Source: Solirubrobacteraceae bacterium | GTDB lineage: Bacteria > Actinomycetota > Thermoleophilia > Solirubrobacterales > Solirubrobacteraceae | DNA length: 64,000 bases | Assembly: GCA_030447505.1 (NCBI GenBank) | Contig: JAUJOT010000002.1 | Coordinates: 584,151-648,150, forward strand | Direction: 5' to 3' | In this document: positions 8,210-15,367 of the stretch, one piece after another | How positions within the stretch are numbered: the first letter of the stretch is position 1 | How the letters are laid out: each line of letters starts with the position of its first letter | The notes under the pieces: generated by a model | The model's database searches: none | Told to the model about the DNA's origin: nothing | The model's input: the letters and a program-made list of their open reading frames with translations, nothing else | Made by a program: the position numbers and the translations under genes

Positions 8210-9910
8210 TTACGCGCTGCCGACGACGCCGTCGGCGCGCGCCTCGGCGCTCCAGGCATCGAGCTGCGTTCGCAGATCGCCGTCGTCCCACCCCAGCTCG
8301 GCCTGCAGGGTGGCCGCGACGCGCTGCACGGCCGGACCGCCGGAGCCCAGATCGCGCCCCGCCAGCAGGCCCAGGCGCGTGCGCCGCAGCAGGACGTCGC
8401 CGATCGTCCGCGCCTGCTCGCGGCGGACCGCAAAGGCGACCTCGGCGAGCAGGTCGGGCAGGTCGCAGACGATCGGCTGCGCCAGCTCGGCGCGCTCGCG
8501 CGCAACCGCCAGCACGTCGTGCGCGGCATGGCCGTAGCGCCCGGCGAGCGCCGCGAGCGCCTTCTCCGGCACGCCGTCGACGCGCGGCAGCTCGGAGACC
8601 GCGACCGGCGCCCCGAGCGGGATCTCGTGCGTGCGGCAGGGCGCGTCGCGCGCCTCGCGCTCGACGAGGCGGTCGACGGCCATCTTCGCCATCCGCCGCC
8701 AGGTCGTGAGCTTGCCGCCCGTGATCGTGACCATGCCGCTCGACGTCTCGTACAGCTCGGCCTTGCGCGAGATGTCGACGGACTTCTTCGGGTCGCCGGT
8801 CGTGATCAGAGGCCGCACGCCGGCATAGGCGCCGGTCAGATCGCCCGCGCCCAGCGACGTGCCGAAGTACTCGTTCGTCGCGTCGAGCAGGTACTCGACG
8901 TCCTCCTGCGCCGGCGCGACGTGGTGATCGTTCAGCTCGCCTTCGAAGTCGTTGTCGGTCGTGCCCAGCAGCGTTCGGCCCTGCCACGGCAGCGCGAAGA
9001 TCGAGCGCCCGCCGCCGGCCGGCACGATCGCGCCCGCGCCGGCGAGCGGCAGATCCTCGTGGCGCAGCGTGATGTGCGTCCCGCGGCTCGGGCGGATGCG
9101 CGGCACCTCGGCCTCGTCGTGCAGCTCGGTCGGGCGCAGCCGGTCGGCCCAGACGCCGGTCGCGTTGACGACGTTCGACGCCTCGATGACGAACTCGTCA
9201 CCGCTCGCGCCGTCGCGCACCCGCACGCCGGCGGCGCGGCCCGCTTCGTCGCGCACGAGCTCGCCGACGTCGAGGCGGTTTCCGACGACGGCGCCGAAGC
9301 GCTCGGCCTCGCCGAGGACGGTCAGCACGAGGCGGACGTCGTCGGTCTGGCAGTCATAGAACAGGTAGCCCGATGTCGGAGCGCGCTGCGCCAGTGCCGG
9401 GATCAGCTCGAGCACCTCATCGCCGGAGATGACGCGGTGGCGCTCGGGACTCCAGTCGGAGAAGTCGCCGGCGAGGTCGGGCGCCGGCCGCCCCCGGCGC
9501 GCGCGTGGCAGCCGCGAGCGCCCGCGCAGCCGCTCGACCGCCATCACGTCGTAGAGGTTCAGCCCGACGCCGGTCAGGCGGTCGGGCCGCGCGCCCTCGA
9601 AGGCCGCCACGACGAGCGGCAGCGGATGGACCAGGTGCGGCGCCAGCGCGACCATCAGCTGGCGCTCGAGCAGTGCCTCGCGGACGAGCCCGAGATCGAA
9701 GTTCTGCAGGTAGCGCAGGCCGCCGTGGACGAGCTTCGAGGAGCGGCTGGACGTGCCGGCCGCGAAGTCGGCGCGCTCGACGAGCGCGACGCTGTAGCCG
9801 CGCGTCGCGGCATCCAGCGCGACGCCGGCGCCCGTGATCCCGCCGCCGATCACGACGACGTCGAACTGCTCCTCGGCGAGCGCCGTCAGGGCGTCCGCTC
9901 GTTTCATCAT
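8210..9910 (-). CDS. glpD: Aerobic glycerol-3-phosphate dehydrogenase (FAD)
   Basis: Membrane-associated flavoenzyme oxidising glycerol-3-phosphate to dihydroxyacetone phosphate and passing electrons to quinone; 566 residues. The N-terminal dinucleotide fold VVVIGGGITGAGVALDAA is followed by the GlpD signature SSRSSKLVHGGLRYL (about 55-70). Further motifs are VVNATGVWADR, RPSRGTHI, LLGTTDNDFEG and VRPLITTGDPKKSVD, and the C-terminal helical domain is complete. The start ATG overlaps the pntB stop (ATGA), making it the last gene of a pntAa-pntAb-pntB-glpD operon; a second Met follows directly. The coupling links glycerol oxidation to NADPH balance, an inference from order only. Confidence 0.93.
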   Translation of the reverse strand: MMKRADALTALAEEQFDVVVIGGGITGAGVALDAATRGYSVALVERADFAAGTSSRSSKLVHGGLRYLQNFDLGLVREALLERQLMVALAPHLVHPLPLVVAAFEGARPDRLTGVGLNLYDVMAVERLRGRSRLPRARRGRPAPDLAGDFSDWSPERHRVISGDEVLELIPALAQRAPTSGYLFYDCQTDDVRLVLTVLGEAERFGAVVGNRLDVGELVRDEAGRAAGVRVRDGASGDEFVIEASNVVNATGVWADRLRPTELHDEAEVPRIRPSRGTHITLRHEDLPLAGAGAIVPAGGGRSIFALPWQGRTLLGTTDNDFEGELNDHHVAPAQEDVEYLLDATNEYFGTSLGAGDLTGAYAGVRPLITTGDPKKSVDISRKAELYETSSGMVTITGGKLTTWRRMAKMAVDRLVEREARDAPCRTHEIPLGAPVAVSELPRVDGVPEKALAALAGRYGHAAHDVLAVARERAELAQPIVCDLPDLLAEVAFAVRREQARTIGDVLLRRTRLGLLAGRDLGSGGPAVQRVAATLQAELGWDDGDLRTQLDAWSAEARADGVVGSA

Positions 9911-11334
9911 CAGAGCTGGGCGAGCTCCGATGTGATCTCGGACACGCTCGCCTTCGCGTCGCCGAACAGCATCTGCGTCTTCTCGCCGTGGAAGAGCGGG
10001 TTCTCGATTCCGGCGAAGCCCGACGCCATCGAGCGCTTGAGGACGATGACCTGCCTGGACTCGTCGACGTTGAGGATCGGCATGCCGTAGATCGGCGAGT
10101 CGGGCTTCAGGCGCGCGTCGGGGTTCGTGACGTCGTTGGCGCCGATCACGAGCGACACGTCGGTGCGGCCGAACTCCGGGTTGATGTCGTCCATCTCCTT
10201 GAGCTGGTCGTACGGCACGTCGGCCTCGGCCAGCAGGACGTTCATGTGGCCCGGCATGCGGCCCGCGACCGGGTGGATCGCGTACTTCACCTCGATGCCC
10301 TTCTTCTCCAGCGCCTTGGCCATCTCGCGGACCGCGTGCTGGGCCTGCGCGACCGCCATCCCGTAGCCGGGCACGACGACGACCTGGCGCGCGTAGGCGA
10401 GCAGGATCGCGACGTCGGCGGCGCTCGTCGAGCGCACGGTGCCACCGGTCTCGCCGCCCGCTCCCCCGCCGCCGGCGGCGGGCGCCTCGCCGCCGAAGCC
10501 GCCCAGCAGCACCGAGCCGATCGAGCGGTTCATCGCCTTTGCCATCTGGTCGGTCAGGATCGTGCCCGAGGCGCCGACGATCATGCCGGCGACGATCAGC
10601 GCGTAGTTGTCGAGCGCGATCCCGGCGGCTGCGGCGCTGAGCCCGGTGAAGGCGTTCAGGGTCGAGATCACGACGGGCATGTCGGCGCCGCCGATCGGCA
10701 GCACGGCGAGGTTGCCGAGGATCGCCGCCGCGATCAGGATCGCCAGGAAGAGGCCCTCGCTGTCGGAGCCGAGCAGGATCGCGACGCCGGCGCCGATCGC
10801 CGTCGCCAGCAGCGCGATGTTCACGAACAGCCCGGCCGGGACCTTCACCGGGCTGCCGGAGATCAGGCCCTGGAGCTTTCCAAAGGCGATGTTCGAGCCC
10901 CAGAAGGAGATCGAGCCGACGATCGCCGCGAAGATCAGCGGCACGCCGATGTCGAGGTTGTCGGACAGGTTGCCGCCGAGATCGCGGAACTCCGCCCACG
11001 CGATCAGCGCGACCGCGCCGCCGCCGACGCCGTTGAAGAGCGCCACCATCTGCGGCATCGCGGTCATCTTCACGTTGCGCGCCGCGGGAACGCCGACGAT
11101 CGTGCCGATGATCAGCCCGACCGCGATGAGCGCGAACTCCGAGCCGTCGAGATCGCGGTTCAGCAGCGTCGCGACGACCGCGAGCAGCATTCCGGCGGCG
11201 GCGATCTTGTTGCCCTGGACGGCGGTCGTCGGGCTCGTCAGCTTCGCCAGGCCGGTGATGAAGAGCGAGAACGCGACGATGTAGGACGCGTTGATGAAGT
11301 TGACGTCCTGAAAGAACGCCGCGGCGAGGCTCAC
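9910..11334 (-). CDS. pntB: NAD(P) transhydrogenase subunit beta
   Basis: Proton-pumping membrane subunit that binds NADP(H), 474 residues. About eight transmembrane helices occupy residues 1-265, for example ASYIVAFSLFITGLAKL and IAAAGMLLAVVATLL. A Gly/Ala-rich linker (about 285-300) leads to the soluble dIII domain with VVVPGYGMAVAQAQHAV (nucleotide loop), HPVAGRMPGHMNVLLAEADV, GANDVTNP and GMPILNVDESRQVIVLKRSM. It overlaps pntAb and glpD by 4 bp and 1-3 bp respectively, so it is part of one translated unit. Confidence 0.95.
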   Translation of the reverse strand: MSLAAAFFQDVNFINASYIVAFSLFITGLAKLTSPTTAVQGNKIAAAGMLLAVVATLLNRDLDGSEFALIAVGLIIGTIVGVPAARNVKMTAMPQMVALFNGVGGGAVALIAWAEFRDLGGNLSDNLDIGVPLIFAAIVGSISFWGSNIAFGKLQGLISGSPVKVPAGLFVNIALLATAIGAGVAILLGSDSEGLFLAILIAAAILGNLAVLPIGGADMPVVISTLNAFTGLSAAAAGIALDNYALIVAGMIVGASGTILTDQMAKAMNRSIGSVLLGGFGGEAPAAGGGGAGGETGGTVRSTSAADVAILLAYARQVVVVPGYGMAVAQAQHAVREMAKALEKKGIEVKYAIHPVAGRMPGHMNVLLAEADVPYDQLKEMDDINPEFGRTDVSLVIGANDVTNPDARLKPDSPIYGMPILNVDESRQVIVLKRSMASGFAGIENPLFHGEKTQMLFGDAKASVSEITSELAQL

Positions 11335-11681
11335 TTCTGCGGCTCCTCCGCGACCGGCTCGGGCTTGCGCTTGAACATGCTCAGCATCCGGTCGGTGACG
11401 AGGAAGCCGCCGACGACGTTGATCGTGCCAAAGGCGATCGCGATGACGAGGATGAGCTGGTTGAGGAAGCCCTCGCCGTGCGCGATCGCGACGAGGCCGC
11501 CGAGCAGCACGATGCCGTGGATCGCGTTCGTGCCCGACATCAGCGGCGTGTGCAGCGTGTTGGGGACCTTCGAGATGACCTGAAAGCCCACGAACGCGGC
11601 GAGGATCAGGATCGCGATCTCGGTCAGCAGCGGGCTGCCGGTGTCGACGGCCAGCACGGTGATGACGGCGTGCGGCTGCAT
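11331..11681 (-). CDS. pntAb: NAD(P) transhydrogenase alpha subunit, membrane part
   Basis: 116-residue small alpha subunit (PntAb/PntA2), as in the three-subunit transhydrogenases of Rhodospirillum type. Three transmembrane helices are visible (AILILAAFVGFQVI, IVLLGGLVAIAHG, LILVIAIAFGTINVVGGF). The family signature SKVPNTLHTPLMSGTNAIHG lies between the first two. The 3' end overlaps pntB by 4 bp, and the start is 4 bp after the pntAa stop. Confidence 0.93.
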   Translation of the reverse strand: MQPHAVITVLAVDTGSPLLTEIAILILAAFVGFQVISKVPNTLHTPLMSGTNAIHGIVLLGGLVAIAHGEGFLNQLILVIAIAFGTINVVGGFLVTDRMLSMFKRKPEPVAEEPQK

Positions 11682-11685
11682 CGCG

Positions 11686-12855
11686 CTACTCCTCCTCGCG
11701 CGCGGCTGCTGCCGGCGCCGGCGCGGCCGCCTGCAGCGTCTTCTTCGCGCCCGCGTGGACGACCTCCCCGTCGCGCGTGATGCAGGCGCCGGCGATGATC
11801 TCGTCGTCGAAGTTCAGGTCGATCCGGCCGTCCTCGCCGACCAGCAGCTCGAGCAGCGACTGGACGTTGCGCGAGTACAGCGCGGAGGAGTGCTCGGCCA
11901 TCGAGGCCGGCAGGTTCAGCGGCGAGACGATCGTGACGTCGTGCTTGACGACGGTCTCGCCGGGCTCGGTCAGCTCGCAGTTGCCGCCGGTCTCGCCCGC
12001 GAGGTCGACGATCACGCTGCCGGCCTTCATCTTCTCGACGCTCTCGGCGCTGACGAGGCGCGGCGCCGGCCGTCCCGGCACGAGCGCCGTCGTGATGACG
12101 ACGTCGAACGTCGCGATCTTGTCGGCGAGCTCCTGCTGCTGGGCCTTCTTCTCGTCCTCGGTCAGCTCGCGCGCGTAGCCGCCCTCGGCCTCGGCCGGGC
12201 GGGTGGGTCCGGTTCCCTCCAGCTCGAGGAACGTCGCGCCGAGCGACCGGACCTGCTCCGCCACGGCGGCGCGCACGTCGTAGCCCGTCACCTGGGCGCC
12301 GAGCCGGCGCGCGGTGGCGATCGCCTGCAGGCCCGCGACACCCGCGCCGAGCACGAGCACCTTGGCCGGCGGGACCGTGCCGGCCGCGGTCATCATCATC
12401 GGCAGGAAGCGGCCGAGGTGGTTCGTCGCGACGAGCACCGACTTGTAGCCCGCGACGTTCGACTGCGAGGACAGCGCGTCCATCGACTGCGCGCGCGAGA
12501 TGCGCGGGATCGCCTCCATCGCAAAGGCGGTCGCCCCCGCGTCGGCGAGCGCCTGCGTCGTCTTCGGGCTCGACAGCGGCCCGAGGAAGCCGATCAGGAC
12601 CGTGCTCTTGCCGAGCTTTGCGATCTCGTCGTCTGACGGCGCGGCGACCTTCACGACGACGTCGGCGCTCCAGACGTCGTCGGAGATCGTCGCGCCCGCG
12701 TCCTCGTAGAGCGCGTCGGAGAGCATCGAGCCCTCGCCCGCGCCGGACTGCACGACGACCTCGAAGCCCTTCGCGGTGAGCTTGCGCACGATCTCGGGGA
12801 CGAGTGCGACCCGCGTCTCACCCGCTGCGGTCTCCTTGGTAACACCCACCCTCAT
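11686..12855 (-). CDS. pntAa: NAD(P) transhydrogenase alpha subunit, NAD-binding part
   Basis: Soluble dI domain that binds NAD(H), 389 residues. It begins MRVGVTKETAAGETRVALVP, the alanine dehydrogenase/PNT N-terminal signature. It continues with RISRAQSMDALSSQSNVAGY and the Rossmann motif VLVLGAGVAGLQAIATARRL near residue 170, followed by YDVRAAVAEQVRSLGA. The C-terminus ends in an Ala/Pro/Glu-rich tail (APAPAAAAREEE). First gene of the pnt-glpD operon; only 39 bp separate it from the next gene upstream (12895), whose 3' end faces the same way. Confidence 0.95.
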   Translation of the reverse strand: MRVGVTKETAAGETRVALVPEIVRKLTAKGFEVVVQSGAGEGSMLSDALYEDAGATISDDVWSADVVVKVAAPSDDEIAKLGKSTVLIGFLGPLSSPKTTQALADAGATAFAMEAIPRISRAQSMDALSSQSNVAGYKSVLVATNHLGRFLPMMMTAAGTVPPAKVLVLGAGVAGLQAIATARRLGAQVTGYDVRAAVAEQVRSLGATFLELEGTGPTRPAEAEGGYARELTEDEKKAQQQELADKIATFDVVITTALVPGRPAPRLVSAESVEKMKAGSVIVDLAGETGGNCELTEPGETVVKHDVTIVSPLNLPASMAEHSSALYSRNVQSLLELLVGEDGRIDLNFDDEIIAGACITRDGEVVHAGAKKTLQAAAPAPAAAAREEE

Positions 12856-12894
12856 GCGGCCGTGAACATATCCGACTCGCGAGTTCTCGACCGG

Positions 12895-13746
12895 TCAGGG
12901 CTGGGGAACGGCGACGGGGAGATCGTCGGCGATCGCAAGCGCGAAGCGGTCGGCGAGGACCGACTCGTCCAGCGCCCGCGCCGCCGCCGCCACGCCGGCC
13001 TCGTCCGTGCCGGTCACGAACCAGACCGGCTGGCGGCCGGTCTGGCGCGTGGCGGCGATCAGGCCGGCGCCGTCACCGAGCGTCCGGGCGACGTCGCCGC
13101 CGGGACCCAGCACGAGCAGGCGCTCTGCGGAGGCGTCGAAGCGCGCGTAGACGCCGCTCGCGCGCGGGCCGGCGTCGATGCTGTCGGCTTCGAACTCGCG
13201 CCCGCGCAGCCGCTTCCAGGGCGCGACGAGGATCCGCAGCGTCTCGTCCGCCGCGCTGCGGCTGATGATGCTGCGCCCGGCGACGACGCCGAGCCCGACG
13301 AGCTTGTCGGCGACCGCGGCGCAGGCCCCGCCGCGGGGGTCGTCGCACTCGACGCGGACCGGTAGGCGCCTTCCGTCGGACCCGCGCAGGAAGGGCTCGG
13401 GAAAGGCGCCCACGACCGCCCGGATCTCGCGCGCGGCGCCCGCCTCGTGCTGGTCGAGCCAGACGCGGTCTCCGCCCTGCACGGTCAGCTCGGACGCCGC
13501 CTCGTCGGCGAGGATCCCGTTGACGAACAGGCTCTGCGCGCCCCGCCTGTTCGGATGGCGCTCGAAGATCCGCGCCAGGCCGCCGGCTGACGGGACGCGC
13601 TCGAGCGCGACGACGTCGTCGGCGCCGAAGTCGCGCGTGACGGTGATCGAGATCTCGTCGCTGCTCGTGTTCGCCGACGCTCCGCAGCCTGCGAGCGCGG
13701 TCATGGCGAGGACGAGCGCGAGCGCGCGGGCGTGTATGGGCGACAT
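12895..13746 (-). CDS. DUF4430-like lipoprotein
   Basis: 283-residue lipoprotein: hydrophobic leader ALALVLAMTALAGCG with lipobox LAGC, lipidated Cys near residue 21. The first domain (ISITVTRDFGADDVV, SLFVNGILADEAASEL, GGDRVWLDQHEAG) matches the DUF4430/transcobalamin C-terminal-like fold: short beta strands ending in an aromatic GDRVW motif. The second half is mixed alpha/beta without recognised motifs. The start is set at the Met 33 bp from the divergent adenosyltransferase gene; an upstream ATG would overlap that gene. The family resembles a cobalamin-binding domain, so the divergent position beside a cobalamin enzyme is suggestive but unproven. Confidence 0.75.
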   Translation of the reverse strand: MSPIHARALALVLAMTALAGCGASANTSSDEISITVTRDFGADDVVALERVPSAGGLARIFERHPNRRGAQSLFVNGILADEAASELTVQGGDRVWLDQHEAGAAREIRAVVGAFPEPFLRGSDGRRLPVRVECDDPRGGACAAVADKLVGLGVVAGRSIISRSAADETLRILVAPWKRLRGREFEADSIDAGPRASGVYARFDASAERLLVLGPGGDVARTLGDGAGLIAATRQTGRQPVWFVTGTDEAGVAAAARALDESVLADRFALAIADDLPVAVPQP

Positions 13747-13777
13747 CGCGCGCGCCACTGTAGCGTTGGTCAGTGCC

Positions 13778-14353
13778 ATGACCGTCAACCTCACACGCAT
13801 CTATACGAAGCTCGGCGACGGCGGCGAGACGCACCTCGGCGACATGAGCCGCGTGCCGAAGACCCATCCGCGGATCGAGGCCTACGGCGACGTCGACGAG
13901 CTCAACGCGCAGATCGGCGTCACGCTGACCGTGACGGGCCTGCCCGAGCAGTACGCGGGTTGGCTGCGGCGCATCCAGAACGACCTCTTCGACGTCGGCG
14001 CCGACCTCGCCGTCCCGGACACCGCCGGCCAAGCCGCTGGTCGCGGCGAGCGCGAGCGCCTGCGCGTCAGTCCGGACCAGACGACGTGGCTCGAGGCCGC
14101 CTGCGACGAGGTCAACGCGACGCTCGAGCCGCTGCGGTCCTTCGTCCTGCCCGGCGGGACGGCGGCGGCCGCCCAGCTGCACGTCTGCCGCACCGTCTGC
14201 CGCCGCGCCGAGCGCCGCGCGCTGCTGGTCGAGGACTCCAACCCCGAGGTCGTGCGATACCTCAACCGCCTGTCGGACCTGCTCTTCATCCTCAGCCGCG
14301 GGGCCAACGACGGCGAGGAGCCGCTCTGGGAGCCCGGAAGGTCGCAGCGCTGA
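13778..14353 (+). CDS. ATP:cob(I)alamin adenosyltransferase, PduO type
   Basis: Makes adenosylcobalamin, 191 residues. N-terminal ATP-binding motif RIYTKLGDGGETHLGD (6-21), then RIEAYGDVDELNAQIG. The later helices include FDVGADLA, FVLPGGTAAAAQLHVCRT and RAERRALLV, and the end carries YLNRLSDLLFILSR, all family hallmarks including the conserved Arg/Asp of the active site. The stop overlaps the following VOC gene start. The product would serve the ethylmalonyl-CoA mutase encoded at 59.3 kb and other B12 mutases. I avoid a symbol because pduO, mmaB and cobO usage varies. Confidence 0.93.
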   Translation: MTVNLTRIYTKLGDGGETHLGDMSRVPKTHPRIEAYGDVDELNAQIGVTLTVTGLPEQYAGWLRRIQNDLFDVGADLAVPDTAGQAAGRGERERLRVSPDQTTWLEAACDEVNATLEPLRSFVLPGGTAAAAQLHVCRTVCRRAERRALLVEDSNPEVVRYLNRLSDLLFILSRGANDGEEPLWEPGRSQR

Positions 14354-14997
14354 TGGACGGCGAGGAGATCCGCGCGCTGCTGGCCTCGGTCGTGGCGCCG
14401 GCCGAGATGCCGATCCCCGTGCCGCCGAACATGTCGGCGATCCCGGCGGCGCCGGTACTCGATGCCGGCGCCGATCCGGCCGAGGTCGAGGCCTGGGTGC
14501 GCTCCGTGCTCGGCTGGCCCAAGCGCGTCCCGCCGATGTTCGCCCCGCCCGACGCCGCAGAGCGCGAGCTGATGTTCTACATCGTCCCCGACAAGGAGCT
14601 CGAGCGCGGGCGCGCGCCCGCGGTCTCGCTGGGCGGCTCGGACCTGATCGCGTTCGTGCCGACGAAGGACATGGGCAGGGCGCGCCCGTTTTATGAGAAG
14701 ACGCTCGGGCTGCCGATCGAGGGCGAGAGCCCGGTCGCCTGCGCATTTCGCGCGAACGGCGTGCTGCTGCGCGTCATCGTCGTCGAGCAGCTGACGCCGT
14801 TTCCGTTCACGCTGCTGGGCTGGAGCGTCGAGGACATCGCGGCGACCGTCGCCGCGCTGACCGCGCGCGGGGTCGCCTTCGACCGCTTCGAGGGCGTCGA
14901 GCAGGACGAGCTCGGCGTCTGGCGCTCGCCGGGCGGGGCGCAGGTCGCGTGGTTCAAGGACCCCGACGCCAACACGCTGTCGCTGACGCAGTTCTGA
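14353..14997 (+). CDS. VOC (glyoxalase/dioxygenase fold) protein with an extra N-terminal domain
   Basis: 214 residues. The C-terminal 125 residues form a VOC domain (LIAFVPTKDMGRARPFYEKT, FTLLGWSVEDIAATVAAL, PGGAQVAWFKDPDANTLSL). The metal residue His of typical glyoxalases is not obvious; Glu/Asp positions remain. The first 80 residues (IRALLASV, AGADPAEVEAWVRSVLG, MFYIVPDKEL) resemble the small protein encoded next (15017-15301), so it is probably a fusion of a duplicated small domain with VOC. The start overlaps the adenosyltransferase stop by one base. Substrate unknown. Confidence 0.75.
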   Translation: MDGEEIRALLASVVAPAEMPIPVPPNMSAIPAAPVLDAGADPAEVEAWVRSVLGWPKRVPPMFAPPDAAERELMFYIVPDKELERGRAPAVSLGGSDLIAFVPTKDMGRARPFYEKTLGLPIEGESPVACAFRANGVLLRVIVVEQLTPFPFTLLGWSVEDIAATVAALTARGVAFDRFEGVEQDELGVWRSPGGAQVAWFKDPDANTLSLTQF

Positions 14998-15016
14998 ACT
15001 ACACTGCCCCCGCGTC

Positions 15017-15301
15017 ATGGCCTCCGACGATGCGATCCGCACGCTCCTTGCCGGCATCCCGCCGCAGCCCTTCATCTGGGTCGAGAAGGGCTGCGTCGCG
15101 ATCATGGAGGACAAGGTCGCCGAAGCCGGCGCCGACCTCGACGACGTGCGCGCGTGGGTCGAGTCCGTCGGCGGTCACGAGGACCGCACGATCCCCGTCA
15201 CAGCGACGCGACGCGGCACGAGCGCCGCGCCCAAGCCGGTCGGCCGGCGCTACTACGTCGTGCCCGAAGCCGCGCTGGGCGGCGACGCGACGGCGGCGTA
15301 G
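15017..15301 (+). CDS. Small protein related to the N-terminus of the preceding VOC protein
   Basis: 94 residues, soluble. Shared landmarks with the VOC protein N-terminus, in the same order: IRTLLAGI (IRALLASV), EAGADLDDVRAWVESVGG (DAGADPAEVEAWVRSVLG) and RRYYVVPEAAL (LMFYIVPDKEL). The ATG lies 19 bp after the VOC stop, so co-transcription is likely. No function is known to me for this fold. A single Cys (KGCVAIMEDK) is the only potentially reactive residue. Confidence 0.7.
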   Translation: MASDDAIRTLLAGIPPQPFIWVEKGCVAIMEDKVAEAGADLDDVRAWVESVGGHEDRTIPVTATRRGTSAAPKPVGRRYYVVPEAALGGDATAA

Positions 15302-15367
15302 GCCCCGCTCCGCTTGCAGGCGCGTATAAGCTCGCGTTCGGCGAGCAACCGCAATCAGGGAAACGTC

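Noticed and set aside
6444..8537. Long plus-strand open frame opposite the secreted protein gene
   Set aside because: Arg/Asp/His-rich composition without motifs; antisense shadow produced by high GC.
13732..14350. Upstream extension of the VOC protein
   Set aside because: That frame runs antiparallel to the meaning of the adenosyltransferase gene and shows only Arg-rich noise; the one-base overlap start explains the layout.
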